64,000 nt of DNA from UBA5972 sp964567685 (GTDB taxonomy: Bacteria; Pseudomonadota; Alphaproteobacteria; Rhodobacterales; Rhodobacteraceae), in NCBI GenBank assembly GCA_964567685.1, contig CAZMNO010000005.1, forward strand, positions 1-64,000, in the 5' to 3' direction. Position numbers and translations under genes: made by a program. The notes under the pieces are model-generated. The model saw only the letters and a program-made list of their open reading frames with translations, made no database searches and was not told the DNA's origin. Positions 18,143 to 26,631 of this stretch are shown piece after piece. How positions within the stretch are numbered: the first letter of the stretch is position 1; each line of letters begins with the position of its first letter.

Positions 18143-19447
18143 TCAGTCGCCAAATACCCGTTTGAAAATCGTATCGACATGTTTGGTGTGATAGCCAAGA
18201 TCGAATTTCTCCTCGATTTCAGCCGCACTCAGCGCTGCCGTCACTTCACCATCGGCCTTCAGTTCAGCCATAAAATCGGCGCCCTGTTCCCAAACCTTCA
18301 TCGCATTGCGCTGCACCAGACGATAGGCGTCCTCGCGGCTGACACCTTTCTGTGTCAACGCCAGCAACACCCGCTGGGAATGCACAAGACCACGGAACTG
18401 GTTGAGGTTATCCATCATGTTGTCGGGGTAGATCAGCAGCTTATCGACGACACCGGTCAGCCGTGAGAGGGCAAAATCAAGGGTGATCGTGGCATCCGGA
18501 CCGATATTGCGCTCGACCGATGAGTGCGAAATATCCCGTTCATGCCAAAGTGCGACATTTTCCATTGCCGGCACCACGGCCATGCGCACAAGGCGCGCCA
18601 GCCCGGTCAGGTTTTCCGTCAGCACCGGGTTGCGTTTATGCGGCATGGCGGAGGAGCCTTTTTGCCCGGGCGAGAAATACTCCTCGGCTTCCAGCACTTC
18701 GGTACGCTGCATATGCCTGATTTCAATGGCGATATTTTCAACCGAAGAGGCAACAACACCAAGGGCGGCAAAAAACGCCGCATGACGGTCGCGCGGGATC
18801 ACCTGGGTGCTGATCGGCTCAGGCGCGAGCCCCAGCTTGGCGCAGACATGGGCCTCGACCGCCGGGTCGATATTGGCAAATGTCCCGACGGCACCAGAGA
18901 TTGCCCCGGTGGCAATCTCGGCCCGTGCGGTTTCAAGCCGGGTACGGTTGCGGTCCATTTCGGCGTAGAAGCGGGCGAATTTCAGGCCCATTGTCACCGG
19001 TTCCGCGTGGATACCATGCGAGCGGCCAATGGTGATCGTGTCCTTATGCTCTACCGCCCGGCGTTTCAGCGCCGCCAGCAGCCCATCCATGTCAGCGAGC
19101 AGAATATCCGCCGCGCGCACAAGCTGGATGTTGAACGTGGTGTCCAGCACGTCGGAGCTGGTCATGCCTTGATGCACGAAACGCGCCTCATCATTGCCGA
19201 TGATTTCGGCAAGATGGGTGAGAAAGGCGATGACGTCATGTTTGGTGACGGCCTCGATCTCGTCAATACGGGCAACGTCAAATTCCACATCGCGCGCCTT
19301 CCACACAGCTTGCGCGTTTTCCCTTGGAATCACCCCAAGCTCGGCCATGGCGTCGCAGGCATGGGCCTCGATCTCGTACCAGATTTGAAACTTGCTTTCG
19401 GGCGACCAGATCGCAACCATGTCAGGACGGGAATAACGGGGGATCAT
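18143..19447 (-). CDS. purB: Adenylosuccinate lyase
   Basis: Catalyses two fumarate-releasing steps of purine synthesis (SAICAR to AICAR, and adenylosuccinate to AMP). The 434-residue protein has the superfamily signature GSSAMPHKRNP, the catalytic His segments KHDVIAFLTHLAE and TIGRSHGIHAEP, and the substrate segment QGMTSSDVLDT. The frame extends 21 codons upstream, but MIPRYSRPDMVAIWSPE is the conserved N-terminus, giving the ATG at 19447. Length is normal. Confidence 0.96.
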   Translation of the reverse strand: MIPRYSRPDMVAIWSPESKFQIWYEIEAHACDAMAELGVIPRENAQAVWKARDVEFDVARIDEIEAVTKHDVIAFLTHLAEIIGNDEARFVHQGMTSSDVLDTTFNIQLVRAADILLADMDGLLAALKRRAVEHKDTITIGRSHGIHAEPVTMGLKFARFYAEMDRNRTRLETARAEIATGAISGAVGTFANIDPAVEAHVCAKLGLAPEPISTQVIPRDRHAAFFAALGVVASSVENIAIEIRHMQRTEVLEAEEYFSPGQKGSSAMPHKRNPVLTENLTGLARLVRMAVVPAMENVALWHERDISHSSVERNIGPDATITLDFALSRLTGVVDKLLIYPDNMMDNLNQFRGLVHSQRVLLALTQKGVSREDAYRLVQRNAMKVWEQGADFMAELKADGEVTAALSAAEIEEKFDLGYHTKHVDTIFKRVFGD

Positions 19448-19581
19448 GGAATACCTGCCTTTATTGTCAGTTGAGCGCCTGCCGGTTGCCTCATAAACTG
19501 ACCTGTACACCGGGGCAAGGGAAGGAGTCGTCGCATGAAGACTGTGAGTGCGCCATTAACAATTCAAAGCCGTCAAATAAC

Positions 19582-20031
19582 GTGAATGGAGATCAACAGG
19601 CCCCGACATTTGCTGCGTTTGCCGGGTCCTGGCAACTGGAGCGCGTGATCACCGATCACCTGGCGGATCAGCGTGCTATGTTTTCAGGATGCGCTGAGTT
19701 TTCCCTGCAAGAAGACGGCTTTCTCTATGAAGAGAGAGGAACTCTGGCGATCCCGGGTCAGCCCGAGGTCGCGGCAACGCGGCGCTATTTCTGGCAATCG
19801 GTGGGCGATGACGTGCAGGTCTCTTTTGAAGATGGCCGTGAGTTTCACCGGTTTTCGCTGAGCCAAACACACCCCGTCGCCGAGCATGACTGCCCGCCTG
19901 ACTTCTATCATGTGGCTTACGATTTCTCACTCTGGCCCTGCTGGACAGCCCTTTGGCAGGTAACAGGGCCAAGAAAGAACTACGAAATACGGTCGCAGTT
20001 TAGCCGTACACACTTGAATACCGGGCGCTGA
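19582..20031 (+). CDS. DUF6314 family protein
   Basis: A 149-residue protein of a small family seen mainly in Rhodobacterales, with no known function. Visible features are FAGSWQLERVI at the start, a Gly/Glu-rich centre, and a C-terminal PPDFYHVAYDF...WQVTGPRKNY segment; the alternating pattern suggests a lipocalin-like beta-barrel. The start is uncertain: GTG 19582 (MNGDQQAPTFAAF) is chosen because upstream codons are antisense to purB and show no homology. It is divergent from purB and 47 bp before bioY, perhaps co-transcribed. Confidence 0.7.
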   Translation: MNGDQQAPTFAAFAGSWQLERVITDHLADQRAMFSGCAEFSLQEDGFLYEERGTLAIPGQPEVAATRRYFWQSVGDDVQVSFEDGREFHRFSLSQTHPVAEHDCPPDFYHVAYDFSLWPCWTALWQVTGPRKNYEIRSQFSRTHLNTGR

Positions 20032-20078
20032 TTGGGCAAAAGGCCCCAACGCTTCACGAAACCAAAGAGGAAATGCCG

Positions 20079-20684
20079 ATGGCAAATGTGATGACTGACA
20101 AGGTACTGAGCGAAGAGATCTGGCCCGCAGAGGGTTCGGCTTTGCTGGTAAAGCGCGTGGTTCTGGTGGTTCTTGGGATCGTTGCGCTGGCAATCGCTGC
20201 CAAGATCAAAATCCCGCTCTGGCCGTCGCCGGTACCAGTAACGCTGGGCACATTTGCCGTTCTGACCATCGGGGCGGCTTATGGCCCGCGCATGGGCCTG
20301 ACGACGATCCTTGGCTATATGCTGATCGGGGCGCTTGGCTTTGATGTTTTTGCCAATTCATCGGCCGAGAAAGCCGGGTTGACTTATATGATGGGTGGAA
20401 CCGGTGGTTATCTCGTCGGCTATGTTCTGGCGACACTGGCACTTGGATATGCGGCGCGTCTGGGCTGGGATCGCAAGGTCTGGCAGATGGCAGGCGCAAT
20501 GCTGGTAGGCAACGCACTGATCTATGTTCCGGGCATCCTGTGGCTGGCGCATCTTTATACATGGGACAAGCCGATCCTTGCCTGGGGTCTGACACCGTTT
20601 CTGATCGGTGATGCGATGAAGCTGGTGCTGGCCGCTCTGATCGTTCCCGGTGTTTGGAAACTGGTTGGTTCGGCGCGCAGCTGA
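20079..20684 (+). CDS. bioY: Biotin transporter BioY
   Basis: S-component of the energy-coupling-factor biotin uptake system. The 201-residue protein has six hydrophobic segments and the BioY motifs PVPVTLGTFAVLTIGAAYGPRMG and GGTGGYLVGYVLA. No bioM or bioN lies beside it, so it is a solitary BioY, which in some alphaproteobacteria works alone or with shared ECF partners. Two ATGs are possible (20073 and 20079). The GAGG at 20067-20070 is best spaced for 20079. No BioR-like TTATnnATAA site is seen upstream. Confidence 0.92.
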   Translation: MANVMTDKVLSEEIWPAEGSALLVKRVVLVVLGIVALAIAAKIKIPLWPSPVPVTLGTFAVLTIGAAYGPRMGLTTILGYMLIGALGFDVFANSSAEKAGLTYMMGGTGGYLVGYVLATLALGYAARLGWDRKVWQMAGAMLVGNALIYVPGILWLAHLYTWDKPILAWGLTPFLIGDAMKLVLAALIVPGVWKLVGSARS

Positions 20685-20706
20685 TCCGATAAAGATACAG
20701 AAACTG

Positions 20707-20740
20707 AAAAGGCGCAGGGATTGGTCCTGCGCCTTTTTTT
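20707..20740 (+). terminator. Rho-independent terminator of bioY
   Basis: GGCGCAGG (20711-20718) pairs with CCTGCGCC (20726-20733) around a 7-nt loop and is followed directly by seven T. An A-run precedes the stem, so it could also work weakly on the other strand for gltA. Confidence 0.9.
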
Positions 20741-20835
20741 GTTTTTGGATCAACGCTTTGTCGTTTATCCCAAGTAAGGGGGCGCGCTGTCCCCGAACCC
20801 CCGGGAGTATTTCCTTAAAACAATGATGGGTAGGC

Positions 20836-22131
20836 TCAGCGCGCTTCGACGTCGACGTAATCGCGGGATGTTGCACCGACATAAAGCTGACGCGGGCGAC
20901 CGATTTTCTGAGTCGGGTCGCCGATCATCTCTTTCCACTGGGCAATCCAGCCAACCGTGCGGCTGAGCGCAAAGATCGGGGTGAACATCGAGGTCGGGAA
21001 GCCCATCGCATCCAGAATGATGCCAGAGTAGAAATCGACATTCGGATAAAGCTTTTTGGCGACGAAATACTCGTCTTCCAGCGCGATCCGCTCCAATTCC
21101 TTGGCAACCTGGAGGGTGGGGTTGTTATCAATTCCCAGAAGCCCCAGCACCTCGTCAGCGCTTTCCTTCATAACCTTGGCGCGCGGGTCGAAGTTCTTGT
21201 AGACCCGGTGGCCAAATCCCATCAGGCGAAAGGGATCGTCCTTGTCTTTGGCACGTTCGATGAATTCCGGGATGCGATCGACCGTGCCGATTTCGCGCAG
21301 CATCGACAGGCAGGCCTCGTTCGCCCCACCATGAGCCGGGCCCCAGAGACAGGCGATGCCCGCAGCGATACAGGCGAAAGGATTGGCCCCGGAAGAACCC
21401 GCCAGGCGCACAGTGGAGGTCGAGGCGTTCTGTTCGTGATCTGCATGCAATGTAAAGATGCGGTCCATCGCCCGCGACAGAATCGGGTTTACTTCATAAT
21501 CCTCAGCCGGCACAGCAAAGCACATGCGCAGGAAATTTGAAGCATAATCAAGATCGTTGCGCGGATACACAAACGGCTGACCGATCGAATACTTGAAAGC
21601 CATCGCTGAAATAGTCGGCATTTTGGCGATCATCCGGATCGAGGCGATTTCGCGCTGCATCGGATCGTTGATGTCCGTTGAATCGTGATAAAACGCCGAC
21701 ATCGCACCAGCGACCCCAACAATGATCGCCATCGGGTGCGCATCGCGCCGGAACCCGCGGAAGAAATTGTGCATCTGTTCATGCACCATCGTGTGATTGG
21801 TCACCCGGCTTTCAAAATCATCAAGTTCAAGAACCGACGGCAGTTCACCATAAAGCAGCAGATAGCAGACCTCAAGAAAATGAGATTTTTCTGCAAGCTG
21901 ATCAATGGGATAGCCGCGATAGAGCAACTCGCCCTTGTCGCCGTCGATGAAGGTGATATCCGACCGGCAGGAGGCTGTTGAGGTGAAACCGGGATCATAG
22001 GTGAAAACATCGCCCTCAGCATAAAGCTTGCGGATGTCAATGACATCGGGGCCGGTTGCCGGTGACAGTATTGGCAACTCAAGGGTCTTATCGTCAAAGC
22101 TCAGGGTTGCGGTTCTGTTGTTTTCTGCCAT
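20836..22131 (-). CDS. gltA: Citrate synthase
   Basis: First step of the TCA cycle (oxaloacetate plus acetyl-CoA). The 431-residue type II enzyme has the catalytic residues in GPAHGGANEACLSML (His), MGFGHRVYKNFDPRA (His) and NVDFYSGIILDAMGFP (Asp), plus the N-terminal beta-rich extension typical of Gram-negative hexameric forms. MAENNRTATLSFDDK at 22131 is taken as the start; six upstream codons are non-conserved. A GC-rich hairpin (22167-22200) lies in its 5' region. Confidence 0.97.
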   Translation of the reverse strand: MAENNRTATLSFDDKTLELPILSPATGPDVIDIRKLYAEGDVFTYDPGFTSTASCRSDITFIDGDKGELLYRGYPIDQLAEKSHFLEVCYLLLYGELPSVLELDDFESRVTNHTMVHEQMHNFFRGFRRDAHPMAIIVGVAGAMSAFYHDSTDINDPMQREIASIRMIAKMPTISAMAFKYSIGQPFVYPRNDLDYASNFLRMCFAVPAEDYEVNPILSRAMDRIFTLHADHEQNASTSTVRLAGSSGANPFACIAAGIACLWGPAHGGANEACLSMLREIGTVDRIPEFIERAKDKDDPFRLMGFGHRVYKNFDPRAKVMKESADEVLGLLGIDNNPTLQVAKELERIALEDEYFVAKKLYPNVDFYSGIILDAMGFPTSMFTPIFALSRTVGWIAQWKEMIGDPTQKIGRPRQLYVGATSRDYVDVEAR

Positions 22132-22166
22132 CTCAATATGTCCTCTCATTCGTCGTTCTTGTAGTT

Positions 22167-22200
22167 GGCGGCGTTTCGCGCTTTTTTTACGCGCGCCGCC
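22167..22200 (-). repeat. GC-rich hairpin in the gltX-gltA gap
   Basis: GGCGGCG at 22167-22173 pairs with CGCCGCC at 22194-22200. An inner CGCG/CGCG pair flanks a loop that holds seven T on the plus strand (seven A in the transcript of gltA). It lies 36-70 bp upstream of the gltA start and 60 bp after the gltX stop. It lacks a U-run after the stem in either direction, so it is more likely a leader or mRNA-stability structure than a terminator. Confidence 0.45.
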
Positions 22201-22258
22201 CTAACATTTCTTTTACCAAACCGGACAACCCAGGCAGGGTCTCGCGGACTGACATCAT

Positions 22259-23674
22259 TCAGACTGCCGTATCTTCAAGCCGCAAAATGGTCTCTTCCCG
22301 ACCAATGAGAAGCATGATGTCAAACACGCTTGGCGAAACTGTGCGCCCGGTTAGCGCAGCTCTGAGTGGCTGAGCCACTTTGCCAAGACCCATACTTTGT
22401 TGTTCGGCGAAGTCCCGCAGAGTGGCTTTTAGACTGTCTTCCGTCCAGCTAGCATTTCGCAACTGCGGCGTCAAACGATTCAGTATACCACGGGATACAG
22501 AATCAAGCTGCTGAGCGGCAGCTGCGTCTGGTTTGAATGGGCGTTCAGACAGGATAAAATGCGCTTTATCAATGAGATCAGGCAATATCTTCGCGCGATC
22601 TTTAAGAACTGGCATGGCCTGCAACATTTTGGCGCATTGGTCCGATGTCAGGGCCGATTGGCCGGTCGCTGCAAGAAATCCGGTGATTTGCGCCATTAAC
22701 TCAGTATCATCGGCCTGACGAAAATGTTGCCCCGACAGGTTTTCCAGTTTCTTGAAATCAAACCGTGCCGGGGATTTGCCGATACCCGCCAGCGTGAACC
22801 ACTCAATTGCTTGAGCGGTGGTAAAAAACTCGTCATTGCCGTGACTCCAGCCAAGCCGCGCCAGGTAATTGCGCATGGCTTCCGGCAGATAGCCCATGTC
22901 GCGATATTCCTCGACCCCCAAGGCACCGTGGCGTTTTGAGAGCTTTTTGCCGTCGGGCCCGTGAATGAGAGGAATATGAGCGAAAACAGGGGTTTTCCAG
23001 CCCATTGCGATGTAAATGAAGGTCTGGCGCGCAGCATTTGAGAGGTGATCATCGCCGCGAATGATGTGGGTAACCCCCATATCGTGGTCATCAACCACCA
23101 CAGCCAGCATATACGTAGGCGTGCCATCGGCGCGCAGAAGGACCAGATCATCAAGCGTTTCGCATTGCCAGCTGACCTTGCCCTGAACCTTGTCCTTGAT
23201 GGTGATTTCACCGGTTTTCGGCGCCCTCAGACGCACGACATAGGGTAGATCGGGGTGGTTTTCTTCGGGCAGATCGCGCCAGGGGCTTTGAAAGAGGGTG
23301 GCATCACCACGCGTGCGCGCAGCTTCGCGTGCTGTTTCAATTTCTTCCTTTGTTGAAAAGCACTTATAGGCATGGCCGCTTGCGAGCATTTCAATCACCA
23401 CGGTGCGGTGCCGCTCTGCGCGCGAAAATTGCGATACTGCCTCGCCGTCCCAGTCAAGCCCGAGCCATTTCAATCCGGCAAGGATTGCTTCGGTTGCTTC
23501 GGGGGTCGAGCGAGTGCGATCTGTATCTTCGATGCGGAGCAGGAATTTGCCTCCATTGGCCCGGGCAAAGAGCCAGTTAAAAAGCGCCGTTCGTGCGCCG
23601 CCGATATGCAGGTAACCGGTGGGGGACGGGGCAAAACGGGTCACGACCGGGGCTTTGGACGCGGCTGTGTTCAT
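22259..23674 (-). CDS. gltX: Glutamyl-tRNA synthetase
   Basis: Class I aminoacyl-tRNA synthetase charging tRNA-Glu (and often tRNA-Gln for later amidation). The 471-residue protein has APSPTGYLHIGGARTALFN near the N-terminus (HIGH variant HIGG) and the KMSKS counterpart KLSKRHGALGV. The glutamate-site segment RIEDTDRTRSTPEA is present. Many alphaproteobacteria carry two gltX copies; whether a second exists lies outside the window. Divergent from comEC with 57 bp between starts. Confidence 0.96.
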   Translation of the reverse strand: MNTAASKAPVVTRFAPSPTGYLHIGGARTALFNWLFARANGGKFLLRIEDTDRTRSTPEATEAILAGLKWLGLDWDGEAVSQFSRAERHRTVVIEMLASGHAYKCFSTKEEIETAREAARTRGDATLFQSPWRDLPEENHPDLPYVVRLRAPKTGEITIKDKVQGKVSWQCETLDDLVLLRADGTPTYMLAVVVDDHDMGVTHIIRGDDHLSNAARQTFIYIAMGWKTPVFAHIPLIHGPDGKKLSKRHGALGVEEYRDMGYLPEAMRNYLARLGWSHGNDEFFTTAQAIEWFTLAGIGKSPARFDFKKLENLSGQHFRQADDTELMAQITGFLAATGQSALTSDQCAKMLQAMPVLKDRAKILPDLIDKAHFILSERPFKPDAAAAQQLDSVSRGILNRLTPQLRNASWTEDSLKATLRDFAEQQSMGLGKVAQPLRAALTGRTVSPSVFDIMLLIGREETILRLEDTAV

Positions 23675-23731
23675 GGTTTGTTAACCTTTCAGAAACCCCT
23701 GAGGGCGCAGAGTGTTGCCGCTGTTTAGGCA

Positions 23732-25801
23732 ATGAGTTGGGTGAGAACAAGGGTGCGACTTTCGCTTCATCTGGCAGGGCACATCGAGGCACAGCGCGGG
23801 ACCTTGCTTTTGTGGGCACCGACGGGGCTGGCTCTGGGGATCGCTGCCTATTTTACCTGTGATTTTGAACCCGGCATGCCTCTTTACAGCGCAGCTTTGA
23901 CGATTGTCGTGGCGGGCCTCGCATCGCACTGGGTGGGATGGCGCACTGTCACACTGGTCTTGACAGTTATGATCCTGATAGGCCTTGGTTTTCTCAATGC
24001 AGGGTGGAGCGCGCATCGTAAGGCCGCGCCGGTGCTTGGCTGGCATTATTACGGGCCGGTTGAGGGGCGCATCATCAAGGTGGACCGCTCAGCCCGGGGC
24101 CGTGTGCGGGTGACGCTTGACCGGGTGGTACTGCGCCGCGTCTCCCCAGAGAGGACACCGAAAAAGATCAGGGTATCTCTTCATTACCCCCGCCAGTTCG
24201 TGCCGTTTGAACCTGGCAGACGGATCATTCTTACCGCCAGCCTGTCCCCCCCGTCAGGCCCGGTGGAGCCCGGCGGCTTTGACTTTCAGCGGTTTGCCTG
24301 GTTTCGCGGCCTTGGCGCCATTGGATATTCCCGCAGCCCGGTTTTGGAGATCGCGCCGCCTGATAGGCAGGGCATGGCGATGCAACTGATGTCACTCAGG
24401 ATGGCGTTGGCAAAGGGCATACGGTCGCGCGTTGGAGGGCAGGCAGGCGGATTTGCCGCCGCTATCCTGACCGGCGACAGATCGGCAATTGTGCCTGAAA
24501 TGCTGGTGGTTTTGCGCAATTCCAACCTGGCGCATCTTCTCGCGATTTCCGGGTTGCATATGGGGTTGCTGACAGGTTTTGTCTTTGCGCTGACGCGCTA
24601 TGGGCTGGCGTTGATCCCTTATCTGGCGCTGCGCCTGCCAGTGCGCAAAATCGCAGCGGCGGCGGCATTTGTGGTGGCCGGGGCCTATCTGTTGCTTTCC
24701 GGTGGTAACATCGCGACACAGCGGGCCTTTGTCATGGTTTCGGTCATGCTGCTGGCGCTAATGCTGGATCGCCGTGCGCTCAGCCTGCGCGCGGTGGCGC
24801 TGGCCGCACTCATCGTGCTGGCCCTGCGCCCGGAAAGCCTGATCGAGGCCGGGTTTCAGATGTCATTTGCCGCCACCACGGCGTTGGTTACGGTTTTTGG
24901 CCTGTTGCGCGACCGTGGCTGGCTCATTGGCGGGGGTGGAATGGTGCGCAGTACGGCGCGCCATATACTCGCCCTGATGCTTTCCTCGGCTATTGCCGGG
25001 GCTGCAACAGCACCGATTTCGGCGTTTCATTTCAACCAGATCGCGCAATATGGCCTGCTGGCCAATCTGGCCTCGGTGCCGGTGATGGGGTTTCTGGTCA
25101 TGCCCTCGGCGGTGGTGGCCATTTTGCTGCTTCCCCTTGGGCTTGATGCGCCGTTCTGGTGCGTGATGGGGGCGGGGATTGATTGGATCCTGAAGGTGGC
25201 AGGCTGGGTTGCCGCTCTTGAAGGGGCGGTTATTCAGGTGGTCAAACCAGATGGTGTGGTTCTGGCATTGATCGCGCTTGGAGGGCTGGGGGTGGTGTTG
25301 TTGCGAACCCGCCTGCGCCTTGCTGCCTTTGGCCCCGTGATGGCCGGTTTCCTGCTTTGGGTCCAAACGGAAAGACCTGATCTGCTGATTTCTGCCAACG
25401 GGCGGCTGGTTGGGGTGATGGGGGCTGAGGGCAGATGGCTCAGCCGTGCCAAAGGGCACGGGTTTGTTGCCGGAAGCTGGCTGGAAAACGATGGCGATGC
25501 CGGTGATCAGGCAGAAGCGGCGTCGCGACAGGGGTTTGATGGGGTGTCTCAGCTCGATATCAATGGTGTGAGAGTAGCGATGAGCCTTGGCAAAGACGCA
25601 GAAGAACCCGACTTGAGCGGGCTTTGCGGCAGAAACGCGCTGCTGGTTGCGCCGCGGGTGAGCTTTGAGACCTCGCGCTGCCTGACAATCACCCGGGAGG
25701 ACTTGAAAAAGCTTGGCTCCATCGCAGTTTCGATAAAACCGGACGCCATCGATATCAAAGGCGCGCGCCAGGTGACCGGCACACGCCTTTGGTCGCGCTG
25801 A
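23732..25801 (+). CDS. comEC: ComEC/Rec2 family DNA-uptake membrane protein
   Basis: A 689-residue inner-membrane channel-type protein. It has an N-terminal DUF4131-like region with two to three helices and an OB-like segment (YGPVEGRIIKVDRSARGRVRVTLD). The central competence domain shows AAILTGDRSAIVPEMLVVLRNS and LAISGLHMGLLTGF, with about ten helices. The C-terminal part lacks the metallo-beta-lactamase motifs of full ComEC; instead it ends in a short domain (LCGRNALLVAPRVSFE...) usual in alphaproteobacteria. It would carry single-stranded DNA into the cytoplasm in natural transformation. Stop-to-stop distance to lexA is 6 bp. Confidence 0.9.
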   Translation: MSWVRTRVRLSLHLAGHIEAQRGTLLLWAPTGLALGIAAYFTCDFEPGMPLYSAALTIVVAGLASHWVGWRTVTLVLTVMILIGLGFLNAGWSAHRKAAPVLGWHYYGPVEGRIIKVDRSARGRVRVTLDRVVLRRVSPERTPKKIRVSLHYPRQFVPFEPGRRIILTASLSPPSGPVEPGGFDFQRFAWFRGLGAIGYSRSPVLEIAPPDRQGMAMQLMSLRMALAKGIRSRVGGQAGGFAAAILTGDRSAIVPEMLVVLRNSNLAHLLAISGLHMGLLTGFVFALTRYGLALIPYLALRLPVRKIAAAAAFVVAGAYLLLSGGNIATQRAFVMVSVMLLALMLDRRALSLRAVALAALIVLALRPESLIEAGFQMSFAATTALVTVFGLLRDRGWLIGGGGMVRSTARHILALMLSSAIAGAATAPISAFHFNQIAQYGLLANLASVPVMGFLVMPSAVVAILLLPLGLDAPFWCVMGAGIDWILKVAGWVAALEGAVIQVVKPDGVVLALIALGGLGVVLLRTRLRLAAFGPVMAGFLLWVQTERPDLLISANGRLVGVMGAEGRWLSRAKGHGFVAGSWLENDGDAGDQAEAASRQGFDGVSQLDINGVRVAMSLGKDAEEPDLSGLCGRNALLVAPRVSFETSRCLTITREDLKKLGSIAVSIKPDAIDIKGARQVTGTRLWSR

Positions 25802-25807
25802 TTTAAA

Positions 25808-26497
25808 CTAATAGGTGCGAATCAACCCCACCAGTCGGCCTTGAATCTTGACCTGATCATCCCGGTAAACACGGGTTTCATAGGCCGGATTGGCAGCCTC
25901 AAGTGCGATTGCGCCGCCGCGTTTGCGCAGGCGTTTCAACGTGGCCTCCTGTTCATCGACAAGAGCGACGACGATATCGCCGTTATCGGCATCGATCTGC
26001 TCGCGGATGACCACGACATCGCCGTTGTTGATACCGGCATCGATCATCGAATCGCCTTTGACTTCAAGCGCATAATGCAGCCCCTTGCTTTGCAGCATGG
26101 AACCGGGAACAGCAACGCTGTTGGTCTTGTGGCTGATTGCCTCAATCGGTGTACCCGCAGCGATACGCCCCATGACCGGGACATCGAGCGAATTGGTGCG
26201 CTCAACCATTTGCGCAGCGCGCGGTGGAGGTAGCGGGGCCGAGCCTTCGATGACCTGAGGCTGAAACCCGGTTTTCTGCAACGTTTCCGGCAATTTGACA
26301 ATCTCAATTGCCCGCGCCCGATGTGCGAGGCGACGGATAAATCCGCGTTCCTCAAGCGCCGTGATCAGCCGGTGGATACCGGACTTTGACCGCAGATCAA
26401 GGGCATCTTTCATCTCGTCAAAGGAGGGGGGGACCCCATCGCGCTGCATTCTCTTGTTGATAAAATCCAGTAAATCCAGTTGCTTGCGCGTTAGCAT
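25808..26497 (-). CDS. lexA: LexA repressor
   Basis: SOS-response repressor and self-cleaving protease. The 229-residue protein has an N-terminal winged helix (MLTRKQLDLLDFINKRM...SGIHRLITALEERGFI), the Ala-Gly cleavage site in GRIAAGTPIEA, the catalytic Ser in KGDSMIDAGINNGD and the catalytic Lys in DEQEATLKRL. The frame runs 17 codons further upstream, but homology starts at MLTRKQ (ATG 26497). Its own promoter region has three GTTC half-sites, so autoregulation is expected. Confidence 0.96.
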   Translation of the reverse strand: MLTRKQLDLLDFINKRMQRDGVPPSFDEMKDALDLRSKSGIHRLITALEERGFIRRLAHRARAIEIVKLPETLQKTGFQPQVIEGSAPLPPPRAAQMVERTNSLDVPVMGRIAAGTPIEAISHKTNSVAVPGSMLQSKGLHYALEVKGDSMIDAGINNGDVVVIREQIDADNGDIVVALVDEQEATLKRLRKRGGAIALEAANPAYETRVYRDDQVKIQGRLVGLIRTY

Positions 26498-26561
26498 TGA
26501 TGTCTCCTCTGCTCGAAGATCGGGCGTTTTCGCCGGTTTTTGGATCACAAACTGCGCGTTC

Positions 26562-26587
26562 GTTCAGGCAAAGTTCTACAAGTGTTC
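26562..26587. promoter_or_regulatory. Overlapping double LexA operator (SOS box)
   Basis: GTTC-AGGCAAA-GTTC-TACAAGT-GTTC: three half-sites, each separated by exactly 7 bp, form two overlapping copies of the alphaproteobacterial SOS box GTTC-N7-GTTC that share the middle half-site (26562-26565, 26573-26576, 26584-26587). It lies 65-90 bp upstream of the lexA ATG, where an operator is expected. Confidence 0.85.
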
Positions 26588-26631
26588 TTGTTTTGTGTCA
26601 ACAAATCCCTGTGCGGCGGTGGGGTGAAACC

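Noticed and set aside
22167..22200. Intrinsic terminator between gltX and gltA
   Set aside because: The T-run is in the loop, not after the stem, on either strand.
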